Shown here: piece after piece, positions 45,817 to 54,907 of the stretch
Numbering within the stretch: position 1 is the stretch's first letter
Layout of the letters: every line of letters starts with the position of its first letter
Source of the DNA: Acrocarpospora macrocephala
GTDB taxonomy: Bacteria; Actinomycetota; Actinomycetes; Streptosporangiales; Streptosporangiaceae
Direction of reading: 5' to 3'
Length of the DNA stretch: 64,000 nt
Assembly: GCF_009687865.1 (NCBI RefSeq)
Contig: NZ_BLAE01000015.1
Location: forward strand, 142,809 to 206,808
Notes under the pieces: generated by a model
Databases searched by the model: none
What the model saw: the letters and a program-made list of their open reading frames with translations, nothing else
Told to the model about the DNA's origin: nothing
Made by a program: the position numbers and the translations under genes

Positions 45817-45835
45817 TTACTAAAACGCTCTATGG
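45817..45835. promoter_or_regulatory. LacI-type operator O4 of mannan locus
   Basis: TTACTAAAACGCTCTATGG, sharing ACTAAAACGCT with O1 on the opposite strand; 116 bp upstream of the importer binding-protein start. With O3 it brackets the promoter region 45713-45950, which has no gene. Confidence 0.65.
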
Positions 45836-45950
45836 ACACTTTGAAATGTTGCGCCTAGGTTAAGCAGCCATCAGCCGCTTGGGGGCCCAGGGCGAGACGT
45901 CCGTCGTGCGGTACGGCACGGCAGTTCACCAGAACGAGGAGATGTGCGAC

Positions 45951-47270
45951 GTGCGAGGACCACGCGTGATGGCGGCCGGCATCGCCCTGATGATCGGCCT
46001 GACCGCCTGCGGCGGCGGTGGCGGAGCAGCCCGGAACGAGGGCGCGGTAACGGTACCGTCCGACCCCGGACAGGTGGCTGGGACGATCACCGTCCTGACC
46101 AACCGGACCGACCAGGTGCAGGACGGCACCGCCAAGGCGTACGCCGCCGAGTTCAACAAGCTCTACCCGAACGTGAAGGTCGAGTTCCAAGGGCTCACCG
46201 ACTACGAGGGCGACGTGCGGATCCGCATGAACAGCGCGGACTACGGCGACGTCCTGTCGATTCCGAACTCGGTGCCGACCAGCCAGTACCCCACGTTCTT
46301 CGCCCCGCTCGGCTCGGCCGCCGAGATCTCGAAGAAGTACGACTTCACCGAGCGTGGCACCGTCAACGGCCAGGTGTACGGCATCGCCAACATCGGGGTC
46401 GCCAACGGCTTCGTCTACAACAAGGCCGTCTGGCAGCAGGCCGGGGTGACCGGATGGCCGAAGACGCCCGCCGAGTTCATCGCCGCGCTGAAGGCGATCA
46501 AGGAGAAGACCGGCGCGACCCCGTACTACACGAACTACAAGGACGCCTGGCCACTGACGAACTGGGGCAACGCGGTCGGTTCGGCGAGTTGTGACCCGGC
46601 CGCCAACGACGCGCTCGCCACGACGAAGGAGCCATGGGCCGCCGGGCAGGAGCTCAACGTCATCGACACGCTCCTGTTCGACATCGTGAAGAACGGCCTG
46701 TCGGAGGCCGACCCGAACACGACGAACTGGGAGAACTCCAAGAACCTGATCGCCACCGGCAAGATCGCCACGATGTGGCTCGGCTCGTGGGCGGTCGTGC
46801 AGATGCGGGACGCGGCCACGAAGGCGGGCGGCAACCCCGACGACATCGGCTTCATGCCGTTCCCGGCGCAGGTCGACGGCCATTTCTGCACCGCCGTCCG
46901 CCCCGACTACCAGTACGCGATCAATGTGCACAGCGAGAACAAGCCGGCGGCCCGGGCGTGGATCGAGTGGTTCATCACCAAGTCCGGTGACGCGCAGAAG
47001 GCACTGTCGATCTCGTCGGTCAAGGGGGCTCCGCTGCCCAGCAGCCTGCAGCCCTTCCAGGACGCGGGCGTGAAGTTCGTCAGCCTGAGCTGGGCGAAGA
47101 ACGCGACGGTCCTGGACATCGACAAGGCGTCAGAGGTGGGTCTGGGCGCGCCCGACTACCGCCAGCGCCTGGTCGACGTCGCCCGCGGCGCGGCCAAGGG
47201 CGACCTGCCCGGCATCTTCGCCGACCTCAACAAGAAGTGGTCCGAGGCCCAGGCCACCATCGGCGGCTGA
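45951..47270 (+). CDS. ABC transporter substrate-binding lipoprotein (manno-oligosaccharide, inferred)
   Basis: 439 residues, SBP_bac_1 family. Signal with lipobox GLTAC followed by a Gly-rich linker; landmarks ITVLTNRTD, YGIANIGVANGFVYNK and a C-terminal DINK-like region with KKWSEAQ. GTG 45951 is chosen because GAGGAG lies nine bases before it; an ATG at 45942 would sit against that site. First gene of an operon with two permeases, beta-mannosidase and mannanase, so manno-oligosaccharide is the likely ligand. Confidence 0.92.
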   Translation: MRGPRVMAAGIALMIGLTACGGGGGAARNEGAVTVPSDPGQVAGTITVLTNRTDQVQDGTAKAYAAEFNKLYPNVKVEFQGLTDYEGDVRIRMNSADYGDVLSIPNSVPTSQYPTFFAPLGSAAEISKKYDFTERGTVNGQVYGIANIGVANGFVYNKAVWQQAGVTGWPKTPAEFIAALKAIKEKTGATPYYTNYKDAWPLTNWGNAVGSASCDPAANDALATTKEPWAAGQELNVIDTLLFDIVKNGLSEADPNTTNWENSKNLIATGKIATMWLGSWAVVQMRDAATKAGGNPDDIGFMPFPAQVDGHFCTAVRPDYQYAINVHSENKPAARAWIEWFITKSGDAQKALSISSVKGAPLPSSLQPFQDAGVKFVSLSWAKNATVLDIDKASEVGLGAPDYRQRLVDVARGAAKGDLPGIFADLNKKWSEAQATIGG

Positions 47271-47344
47271 CCTGCTCCGGGGCGACGCGACGGCACCGAA
47301 ACGCCCGAGCGCCGCCCCGGAAATCGCGAGGAGAGAAGGAGCGC

Positions 47345-48277
47345 ATGTCGGCATCTCATCTGGCGCGCCCCCGCCCCGTACGCCCACGGACGGAGGCGGA
47401 GCAGCGGCGACGCCCTGACCAGAGGCGGTGGTGGACGCCATGGGTCTACCTGGCGGTCCCGCTGGTGCTGCTGGTGGCCTTCACGCACGTCCCGGCCGTG
47501 AGCATGTTCGTCTACAGCCTGACGGACTGGGACGGCCTGAGCCCGACGCGGAACTTCGTGGGCGCCGGCAATTACCTGGACCTGTTCACCCGCCCGAAGA
47601 TGCTCCAGGTGTTCGTGGTTAGCCTGTTCTACCTCGCGGGCGCGGCGATCCAGATCGTGGTGGCGCTCTATTTCGCGACGATCCTGAGCTTCAACACCAG
47701 ATTCAGGAACGTGTTCAAGGGCGTCCTGTTCTTCCCGTACCTGATCAACGGCGTGGCCATCGGATTCGTGTTCCTCTACTTCTTCCAGCCCGGCGGCACG
47801 CTCGACACGGTGGTGCGCCTGTTCGGCCTGGAGCCGCACCTGTGGCTGGGCGATCCCGACCTGGTGAACACCTCGCTGGCCGGGGTGTCAGTGTGGCGGT
47901 TCATGGGCCTGAACATGGTGCTGTTCCTGGGCGCGATCCAGTCGATCCCGCCGCAGCTGTACGAGGCGGCCTCGCTCGACGGAGCCAACCGCTGGCAGCA
48001 GTTCCGCCACATCATCGTCCCCGGCATCAAGCCGATCATCAGCCTGAGCGCGATCCTCGCGATCTCGGGAGCGCTGTCGGTGTTCGAGATCCCGTTCATC
48101 ATGACCGGCGGCTCGAACAACAGCGAGACGTTCGTGATCCAGACGATCAAGCTCGCGTTCAACTTCAACAAAGTCGGCCTGGCGTCGGCCGCCGCGGTCG
48201 TGCTGCTCGCGGTGGTGCTGCTGGTCACCTGGGTGCAGCGACGGCTCATCCCGGAGGAGCGGGTGGAACTGTCATGA
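47345..48277 (+). CDS. Sugar ABC transporter permease (MalF-like)
   Basis: 310 residues. A 30-residue basic cytosolic N-terminus, six membrane segments and the EAA loop QLYEAASLDGANRWQQFRHIIVPGIKP. ATG after GGAGCGC at 47345; stop overlaps the next start (ATGA at 48274). Partner of the following permease. Confidence 0.92.
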   Translation: MSASHLARPRPVRPRTEAEQRRRPDQRRWWTPWVYLAVPLVLLVAFTHVPAVSMFVYSLTDWDGLSPTRNFVGAGNYLDLFTRPKMLQVFVVSLFYLAGAAIQIVVALYFATILSFNTRFRNVFKGVLFFPYLINGVAIGFVFLYFFQPGGTLDTVVRLFGLEPHLWLGDPDLVNTSLAGVSVWRFMGLNMVLFLGAIQSIPPQLYEAASLDGANRWQQFRHIIVPGIKPIISLSAILAISGALSVFEIPFIMTGGSNNSETFVIQTIKLAFNFNKVGLASAAAVVLLAVVLLVTWVQRRLIPEERVELS

Positions 48278-49134
48278 CGGCCGCGCACCGCAGGCTTTCG
48301 CCGTCGTCCGGCCATGGTGTCCTCACGGTCCTGAAATACGCCTCCCTCCTGCTGGCCTCGGCGGTCGTGGTCGTCCCGCTACTGGCGATCATCCTGACCT
48401 CGCTTCGCACGCCGGGCGAGATGACCACCGACCCGAGCCCCCTGTCGGCCCCCGCGAACTGGTTCAACTGGGAGAACTTCCAGATCGCCTTCGCTGAGGG
48501 TCACCTGCTCAGGGCGCTCGGGAACACGACCTTCATCCTGTTCTTCTCGCTGCTGGGCACCGTGTTCATCGGCTCGATGACCGCGTACGCGGTGGATCGG
48601 TTCCGGTTCCGCGGCAAGAAGGTCGTGATGACGCTGTTCCTGGTGGCCGCGCTGGTGCCGGGGGTCACGACGCAGGTCGCGACCTACCAGGTGGTCAACG
48701 GGCTGGGCGTGATGAACACGCTGTGGGCGCCGGTGCTGCTGTACATGGGCACCGACATCGTGTCGATCTACATCTTCCTGCAGTTCATCCGGTCGATCCC
48801 GATCTCGCTCGATGAGGCGGCCCGGATGGATGGCGCCAGGTCGCTGACGGTCTACTGGCGGATCATCCTGCCGCTGCTGCGGCCCGCCATCGCGACCGTC
48901 GTCATCGTCAAGGGCGTCGCCATTTACAACGACTTCTACATCCCGTTCCTGTACATGCCGTCCGAGGGGCTCGGCACGATCTCCACCGCGCTGTTCCGGT
49001 TCAAGGGGCCGTTCGGAGCGCACTGGGAGGTCATCTCCGCCGGGGCGGCGCTGGTCATCCTGCCCAGCCTCGTCGTGTTCCTCGCCCTGCAGCGGTTCAT
49101 CTACAACGGCTTCGCGGCCGGTGCCACCAAGTGA
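48274..49134 (+). CDS. Sugar ABC transporter permease (MalG-like)
   Basis: 286 residues with six membrane segments, TSLRTPGEM after the first helix and the EAA loop SLDEAARMDGARSLTVYWRIILPLLRP. Its stop overlaps the GTG of the beta-mannosidase gene. No ATPase gene in the operon, as with the other sugar importer in this window. Confidence 0.92.
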   Translation: MTAAHRRLSPSSGHGVLTVLKYASLLLASAVVVVPLLAIILTSLRTPGEMTTDPSPLSAPANWFNWENFQIAFAEGHLLRALGNTTFILFFSLLGTVFIGSMTAYAVDRFRFRGKKVVMTLFLVAALVPGVTTQVATYQVVNGLGVMNTLWAPVLLYMGTDIVSIYIFLQFIRSIPISLDEAARMDGARSLTVYWRIILPLLRPAIATVVIVKGVAIYNDFYIPFLYMPSEGLGTISTALFRFKGPFGAHWEVISAGAALVILPSLVVFLALQRFIYNGFAAGATK

Positions 49135-51608
49135 GGAGTCGCGCGTTGAGCACGTACGCCATGCCCCTGACCTCGGGCTGGACGGTCACACTCGAAAGCG
49201 GCGGAGGTCCTGAGGGGCTGCGGGGAACGCCGATCCCGGCCACGGTGCCCGGGTGCAGCCACGCGGACCTGCTGGCCGCCGGGGTGATCGCCGACCCGTA
49301 CGTGGGGCGCAACGAACTCGAGGTCGCCTGGGTCGGGCGCGCGGACTGGCGCTACGACACCCGGCTGCCCGAGGTCACGGGCGGCTGGGAACGCGTGGAC
49401 CTCGTCTTCGACGGTCTGGACACGGTGGCGCGGGTGAGCCTGGACGGCCGCGTCCTGGGCGAGACGCGCAACATGCACCGCTCCTACCGGTTCGACGTCA
49501 CCGGCCGTGCCCGGGAAGGTGCCGCCCTCTCGGTGCGGTTCACCTCGGCGTACACCGAGGCCGAGGCGTTGCGGGACCGGCTGGGGCCGCGGCCGAACGC
49601 CTACCCGGAGCCCTTCAACTACGTGCGCAAGATGGCCGCGAGTTTCGGCTGGGACTGGGGGCCGACCCTGGTCACGGCCGGGATCTGGCGGCCGGTGCGG
49701 CTGGAGTGCTGGAACACGGCACGGCTGGCCCGGGTGCGCCCGGTGGTCACGGTCACCGGCGGCCGGGGCCGCGTGGCGGCCCACTTTGAGCTGGAACGGA
49801 CGGCCCCGGGGCGCGAGGTGCACGCCTCGGTGACGGTCGGCGGGCACACGGCCACGACGACGATCACCGGTGACCGGGGTGCGGTCGCCGTCGAGGTGCC
49901 CGACGTCGCCCTCTGGTGGCCGCGCGGACATGGCGCCCAGCCGCTGTACCCGGTCCGCGTCCTGCTGACCGACGCGGAGACCGGCGCGGAACTGGATGTA
50001 TGGGAACGCCGCGTCGGCTTCCGCACGGTCGAACTAGACCAGTCCCCCGACGCCCACGGCACGGCCTTCGCCCTGCGGGTCAACGGCGTCCCGGTCTTCG
50101 CGCGCGGCGTCAACTGGATCCCCGACGACGCGCTCCCCGTCCGCGTCACCCCCGAGCGATACCGTACGCGGCTGGAGCAGGCGGCGGCGATCGGCGTGAA
50201 TCTGGTCCGGGTGTGGGGCGGCGGCATCTACGAGGACGCCGCCTTCTACACCGCATGCGACGAACTGGGCCTGATGGTCTGGCAGGACTTCCTGTTCGCG
50301 TGCGCCGCCTACCCCGAGGAGCAGCCGCTGCGCGGCGAGGTCGACGCCGAGGCGCGCGAAAACGTGGTGCGGCTGATGCCGCACCCGAGCCTGGTGCTGT
50401 GGAACGGCAACAACGAGAACCTGTGGGGGTTCCGCGACTGGGACTGGGAGGACGCGCTCGCCGGGGCGAGCTGGGGCGAGGGCTACTACCTGGGCCTGCT
50501 GCCGAGGATCGTCGCCGAGCTGGACCCGACCAGGCCCTACGTGCCGGGCAGCCCGTGGTCGGGCTCATGGGACCGGCACCCCAACGACCCCGCGCACGGC
50601 CCGTCGCATTTCTGGGAGGTGTGGAATCGCCGCGACTACACCGATTACCTCAACGCGGTGCCGCGCTTCGCGGCCGAGTTCGGGTGGCAGGCCCCGCCCG
50701 CGTACGCGACCTTGACGGCGGCCCTGCCGGGTGAGGACCTGAACCACGACTCGGCCGGGATGCTGCACCACCAGAAGGCCGAGGACGGCAACGGCAAGCT
50801 GCGGCGTGGCCTCGCGCACCACTTCACGACCCCGGTCACGTTCGACGACTGGCACTATCTGACGCAGGTCAACCAGGCTCGCGCGGTCGCGACGGCCGTC
50901 GCCTACTGGCGTTCGCGCTGGCCGGTGTGCGCGGGGACGGTCGTGTGGCAGCTCAACGACTGCTGGCCGGTCACGTCGTGGGCCGCCATCGACGGCGCCG
51001 GACGGCCCAAACCGCTCTACCACGAACTGCGCCGCCTGTACGCCGACCGCCTCCTCACCTTCCAGACGCACGGCGGCGTACGCGTCCTGGCCGTGGACAA
51101 CCAGTCCGCCGAACCGTGGCAGGGGGTCGCCGCAGTGCGCCGGATGCGCGCCGACGGGACCGTGCTCGCGAAGGAGGTGGTGCCGTTCGCGGCCGGACCA
51201 CGGAGCGTCGCCGTGCTGCCTCTGCCGGCAGGGCTGGCCGAGTTCGGCGACGTACTCGCGGAGTTCCTGGTCGTGGACGCCGACCGGCTGCGCGACGTGG
51301 TGCTGGGCTGCGCCGACGCCGTGTTCGGCTACCCGCCGGCCGAATTCGACCTGGCTGCCCGACCGGTGCCCGGCGGCCTCGACGTGGTGATCACGGCCCA
51401 CACCTTCGTCCGCGACCTGCTGGTTCAGGCCGACCGCCTGTCCCCGGACGCCGTCGCCGACACCGGCCTGGTCACGCTGCTGCCCGGGGAGACGCGCACG
51501 ATCCGGATCACCGGCGTCGGCGCCGTGGACGTCGAGCGGCTGCGCGCGGCCATCTTCAGTGTCAACGCGGCGCAGCCGACGCTCGAAGGCGCGCTGCGCC
51601 GGCCTTAG
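49131..51608 (+). CDS. GH2-family beta-mannosidase
   Basis: 825 residues, intracellular exo-enzyme removing mannose from the non-reducing end of manno-oligosaccharides. GH2 layout: N-terminal jelly-roll sugar-binding domain with ATVPGCSHADLLAAG, immunoglobulin-like domain ending DVALWWPRGHG, TIM barrel with acid/base Glu in WNGNNENLWG and nucleophile Glu in FAAEFGWQ, then C-terminal beta domains. The FGWDWGP and WGGGIYED segments are characteristic of beta-mannosidases. The GTG overlaps the permease stop; a TTG five codons later, seven bases after GAGGAG, is a credible alternative start. Confidence 0.93.
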   Translation: MRSRALSTYAMPLTSGWTVTLESGGGPEGLRGTPIPATVPGCSHADLLAAGVIADPYVGRNELEVAWVGRADWRYDTRLPEVTGGWERVDLVFDGLDTVARVSLDGRVLGETRNMHRSYRFDVTGRAREGAALSVRFTSAYTEAEALRDRLGPRPNAYPEPFNYVRKMAASFGWDWGPTLVTAGIWRPVRLECWNTARLARVRPVVTVTGGRGRVAAHFELERTAPGREVHASVTVGGHTATTTITGDRGAVAVEVPDVALWWPRGHGAQPLYPVRVLLTDAETGAELDVWERRVGFRTVELDQSPDAHGTAFALRVNGVPVFARGVNWIPDDALPVRVTPERYRTRLEQAAAIGVNLVRVWGGGIYEDAAFYTACDELGLMVWQDFLFACAAYPEEQPLRGEVDAEARENVVRLMPHPSLVLWNGNNENLWGFRDWDWEDALAGASWGEGYYLGLLPRIVAELDPTRPYVPGSPWSGSWDRHPNDPAHGPSHFWEVWNRRDYTDYLNAVPRFAAEFGWQAPPAYATLTAALPGEDLNHDSAGMLHHQKAEDGNGKLRRGLAHHFTTPVTFDDWHYLTQVNQARAVATAVAYWRSRWPVCAGTVVWQLNDCWPVTSWAAIDGAGRPKPLYHELRRLYADRLLTFQTHGGVRVLAVDNQSAEPWQGVAAVRRMRADGTVLAKEVVPFAAGPRSVAVLPLPAGLAEFGDVLAEFLVVDADRLRDVVLGCADAVFGYPPAEFDLAARPVPGGLDVVITAHTFVRDLLVQADRLSPDAVADTGLVTLLPGETRTIRITGVGAVDVERLRAAIFSVNAAQPTLEGALRRP

Positions 51609-51642
51609 TCCCGTCACCCACTCCAGAGAAGGAGAACGAGTA

Positions 51643-53037
51643 ATGCATCGATCCCGCATCCGCCGAGTCCTCACCGTCTGCTTAGCCGCCCTCATGGCGG
51701 CGGCCACGCTCACCGCTCCGGCGCGGGCCTTCCCGGCGGCGTCCAAGCAGGACGTACTGAACTACCTGGCATCCATCACCGGCCGCAACATCGTCAGCGG
51801 CCAGCACAACAAGGAACCTGCCAGCACGCCCGGTCAGTACACCCAGCAGGTATACAACATCACCGGCCAGTGGCCCGGCCTGTGGGGCGGCGACCTGATG
51901 TTCCGCGCCGTGGACGCCGCCAACCGCCAGCGCGTGGTCGACCAGGCCAAACAGGAGTGGGCCAACGGCTCGCTGGTCGCCCTGACCTGGCACATGTGCA
52001 CGCCGACCGGGCCGAGCACCTGCGAGTTCGAAGGCGGCGTCAAGACGAGCATCTCGGCGACCCAGTTCAGCCAGATCATCCAGGACGGCACCGCACTCAA
52101 CACCACCTGGAAGCGGCGCCTTGACGAGGTCGTCCCCTACCTGCAGCAGCTCAAGGACGCCGGGGTGCCCGTGCTGTTCCGCCCGCTGCACGAGATGAAC
52201 GAGTCGTGGAACTGGTGGGGCAACCGTCCCGGTCCCTCCGGCGGCGCCCGGCTCTATCAGCTCACCCGCGACTACCTCGCGGGCAAGGGCCTGAGCAATC
52301 TGATCTGGGTATGGAACGTGCAGGACAATCCGGCCGGCGGCTGGGCGAACTACTATCCGGGCTCGTCGTACGTCGATGTCGTCAGCCTGGACGTCTGGTA
52401 CAAGGGTTACCCGTCCGCCAGTGACTACCAGCAGATTCAGAACATCGCCGCGGGCAAGCCCATCGCGATCGCGGAGATGGGCAAGGTGCCCAACGCGTCC
52501 CTGCTGGACAGCCAGACGCGCTGGACCTACTTCATGGTCTGGTCCGAGCAGCTGACCGGCAGCAACACCAACGCCGAGATCCAGGCCGGCTACTTCCACT
52601 CGCGTACCCTCAACCAGGGCGAAGTCAACCTGACGACGAGCCCGCAGCCGGCGCGTACCGGCCCGATCACCGGTGTGGGCGGTAAGTGCGTCGATGTGGC
52701 GGGGGCGGGTACCGCGAACGGCACGGCCGTTGACCTGTATGACTGTAACGGTACAGCCGCGCAGCGCTGGACGGTCGGCGCCGACGGCACGATCCGGGCG
52801 CTCGGCAAGTGTCTGGACGTGACCGGCCAGGGCACCGCGAACGGTACCCCGATCCAGATCTGGGACTGCAACGGATCCGGCGCCCAGCAGTGGCAGAGCC
52901 TCGGCACCGGCCAGCTCCGCAACCCGCAGTCGGGCCGCGTCCTGGATGTCCCCGGCGGCAGCACCGCCAACGGCACCCGCCTGCAGATCTGGGACGCCAA
53001 CAGCAACGCCTGGCAGAGGTGGACCCTGCCCGCCTGA
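51643..53037 (+). CDS. Secreted GH26 beta-mannanase with CBM13, second copy
   Basis: 464 residues. Signal peptide to about 29 (ARA); GH26 barrel with acid/base Glu184 in RPLHEMNE and nucleophile Glu278 in IAIAEMG; CBM13 at 338-464. The catalytic domain is clearly related to, but well diverged from, that of the leftward mannanase at 41421, whereas the CBM13 is identical except for one residue. Start ATG after GAAGGAGAA, 34 bp behind the beta-mannosidase. Last gene of the importer operon; followed by a strong terminator. Confidence 0.93.
   Translation: MHRSRIRRVLTVCLAALMAAATLTAPARAFPAASKQDVLNYLASITGRNIVSGQHNKEPASTPGQYTQQVYNITGQWPGLWGGDLMFRAVDAANRQRVVDQAKQEWANGSLVALTWHMCTPTGPSTCEFEGGVKTSISATQFSQIIQDGTALNTTWKRRLDEVVPYLQQLKDAGVPVLFRPLHEMNESWNWWGNRPGPSGGARLYQLTRDYLAGKGLSNLIWVWNVQDNPAGGWANYYPGSSYVDVVSLDVWYKGYPSASDYQQIQNIAAGKPIAIAEMGKVPNASLLDSQTRWTYFMVWSEQLTGSNTNAEIQAGYFHSRTLNQGEVNLTTSPQPARTGPITGVGGKCVDVAGAGTANGTAVDLYDCNGTAAQRWTVGADGTIRALGKCLDVTGQGTANGTPIQIWDCNGSGAQQWQSLGTGQLRNPQSGRVLDVPGGSTANGTRLQIWDANSNAWQRWTLPA
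52654..53037 (+). repeat. Inverted CBM13 repeat, right copy
   Basis: 384 bp matching 41421-41804 in inverted orientation with 9 mismatches. The two copies bracket about 10.8 kb holding the regulator, GH1, importer, beta-mannosidase and both catalytic domains, so homologous recombination between them would invert the segment. Confidence 0.9.
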
Positions 53038-53057
53038 CCGGCCGGGACCATCGGGCG

Positions 53058-53102
53058 GCCCGAAGCCCAGGTCATCACCATGATGACCTGGGCTTTTCGG
53101 GC
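53058..53102. terminator. Strong bidirectional terminator
   Basis: Stem with arms 53058-53077 and 53081-53102 (GCCCGAA.GCCCAGGTCATCA against its complement with a two-T bulge), 3-base loop, 20 bp after the mannanase stop. The TTTT bulge lies in the right arm. Also ends the leftward hydrolase remnant. Confidence 0.85.
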
Positions 53103-53740
53103 TGCGAAACCCGGATGCGGAGACACAGCCGCACGTCCAGCCGCTGGAGCGGGACGAGCGACTCCACGGTGGCCTCGCCCGCAGGCCGGGTACGCCTCCG
53201 CTCCATCCGCAGGTAAGCGTCGAGCATCGGCACCAGCAGCCAGCGGGGCATGACGTCGGTTCCCCGGCTGGCCCCCACGCCCTTGGTGAAGGTCGCCAGC
53301 GCGGCAGCCAGCCTGCCTTGGTCCAGCTCGCGCTCGAACCTCCGGATCCACGAAACGTCGAAGGTGCCGTACATGGAGATGGCCGGCTCGAACACCGCGA
53401 CCTTTTGGATCGCCGGGAGCGTCAGCGCCGCCTGCAGCGCGATCAACCCGCCGGAGCTGTGCCCCCACACGGCGTGCGCCCCCGTGCCGGTCAGCAGCGC
53501 GTGGACATCCTCGCACTCCCTGGCCATGCAGTACTTCTCGCCGGGGGGCCGCTCAGGCCGCGTCCCCGCCGGTCGGGCACGTACACGGTGAAGGTGTCCC
53601 CGAGCGCCTCTGCCAGCTCCGTGTAGTGCTGAGCGGCAAGGTAGCCGCCACTGAGGAGGACCACACCGCGACCACGGCCGAACTGGTGGAACCCGTCCTG
53701 CCGCCGGGGTCGATAATCGAGCTGACCGATGATTGGCGGG
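53075..53740 (-). pseudogene. Alpha/beta-hydrolase with frameshift and no start
   Basis: Two overlapping minus frames together spell an alpha/beta-hydrolase: first VVLLSGGYLAAQHYTELAEAL...VYVPDRRGRGLSGPP, then, after a one-base shift, GEKYCMARECEDVHALL and the nucleophile elbow WGHSSGGLIALQ to the C-terminus. The shift lies in the six-G run at 53543-53548, which needs one more base. No start codon is found in the first frame before it meets the oppositely oriented Gfo/Idh gene. Either a real pseudogene or a sequencing error plus an unusual start. Confidence 0.7.
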
Positions 53741-53743
53741 CTG

Positions 53744-54778
53744 ATGAGCGAACCCGTGCGTATGGCGCTTATCGGGTGTGGTCGGATTGCGCAGGTGGCG
53801 CATTTGCCGGCTTTGGAGAAGGCCGACGGAGTGGAGCTGGTGAGCGTCTGCGATCCCAGTGCCGAGGTGGCGCGGGGTGTGGCGCGGCGCTACAACCTGG
53901 CCATGGCCGGTACGGATCCGGCGGACATCTGGGGCGATGACTCGGTGGAGGCGGTGATCGTGGCGGCGCCTGACCGGTTCCACTACGCGCTCGCGACCGA
54001 CGCCCTCAAGGCCGGCAAGCACGTCCTGGTCGAGAAGCCGCTCGCCTCCACCGTGCGGGAGGCGGAGGCTCTGGTTGAACTCGTGGCGCGAACGGGGCTG
54101 AAGCTTCAGGTTGGCGCGATGAAGCGGCACGACCAGGGTCTGCAGTTCGCGCGACGATTCCTGGCGGAGCGGCTGGGCGAAGCCCGCACGTTCAATGCCT
54201 GGTATCGAATCGGCGACCTGCGCCCGGGCATCGAGGCCACCCTGTTCCCGCACGTCTACGCCGACGCTGCGGCTCTTCAGCACGAAGCCGGCTTCAAGGC
54301 CGACCGCGGTCGTTACCTGCTGGCGACACACGGTGCCCATATCTTCGACACCGTCCGGTTCCTCCTCGGTGAGGTGGCCTCCGTGGTCGCCAGGCATCGT
54401 GCGGACGGCCGCGACCAGGCGTGGCAGATCCTCATGACGACGGCGACCGGCGCGATCGGCACCGTGTCGATCACGGTTGACGTTCCTGGTCTGCCCGCGG
54501 AGGGCGTTGAGGTGTTCGGGGCGAACGGCTGGCTTCGAGCCGACATTCCTTTCCCGTTCCACCGGCAGGCCTCGGCCGTGCACGCGTACGCCGACGGTGA
54601 AGTGATCACTCCGGTGCTCACCGACGGTGACGCGTACGAGCGTCAGATTGAAGCCTTCGCCCGCAGCATCCGTGCGGACGGCCTGCCCGTTCCCGACGTC
54701 CGTGACGGTCTGGCAGCGCTTCGCCTGATCGAGAGCACCGTCAAAGCGGTCGAGACCGGCGGTGAGGTGCGGCTGTGA
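53744..54778 (+). CDS. Gfo/Idh/MocA-family oxidoreductase
   Basis: 344 residues. Rossmann domain with ALIGCGRIAQVAHLPALEK and the catalytic EKPLA lysine strand, then an alpha/beta domain with HGAHIFDTVRFLLGE. NAD(P)-linked oxidation or reduction of sugar or inositol derivatives. ATG 53744 chosen with GGCGGG upstream; an earlier ATG five codons back is possible. Monocistronic; its 5' end abuts the hydrolase pseudogene. Confidence 0.88.
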   Translation: MSEPVRMALIGCGRIAQVAHLPALEKADGVELVSVCDPSAEVARGVARRYNLAMAGTDPADIWGDDSVEAVIVAAPDRFHYALATDALKAGKHVLVEKPLASTVREAEALVELVARTGLKLQVGAMKRHDQGLQFARRFLAERLGEARTFNAWYRIGDLRPGIEATLFPHVYADAAALQHEAGFKADRGRYLLATHGAHIFDTVRFLLGEVASVVARHRADGRDQAWQILMTTATGAIGTVSITVDVPGLPAEGVEVFGANGWLRADIPFPFHRQASAVHAYADGEVITPVLTDGDAYERQIEAFARSIRADGLPVPDVRDGLAALRLIESTVKAVETGGEVRL

Positions 54779-54860
54779 CCTGCTCCGCCGAGGCCGACGG
54801 CTGACGCGGCGGGAGATCGTGCGACGCCGTGCAGCGGTTGGTGTGATTTCGCTTACCTTC

Positions 54861-54893
54861 TGACCGATCGGACAGACTCTGTCCGATCGGTCA
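54861..54893. promoter_or_regulatory. 33-bp perfect palindromic operator
   Basis: Arms 54861-54876 and 54878-54893 are exact reverse complements of 16 bases around a single C (TGACCGATCGGACAGA on the left). It ends 14 bp before the TetR start, so an autoregulatory operator also controlling the MMPL gene is likely. Confidence 0.85.
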
Positions 54894-54907
54894 GTTACGT
54901 TGGGCCC

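Noticed and set aside
41421..53037. Composite transposon bounded by inverted repeats
   Set aside because: Repeats are CBM13 coding sequence inside intact genes; no transposase or target duplication was seen.
53744..54778. Gfo/Idh gene as part of the mannan operon
   Set aside because: Separated from the mannanase by a strong terminator and an oppositely oriented pseudogene.
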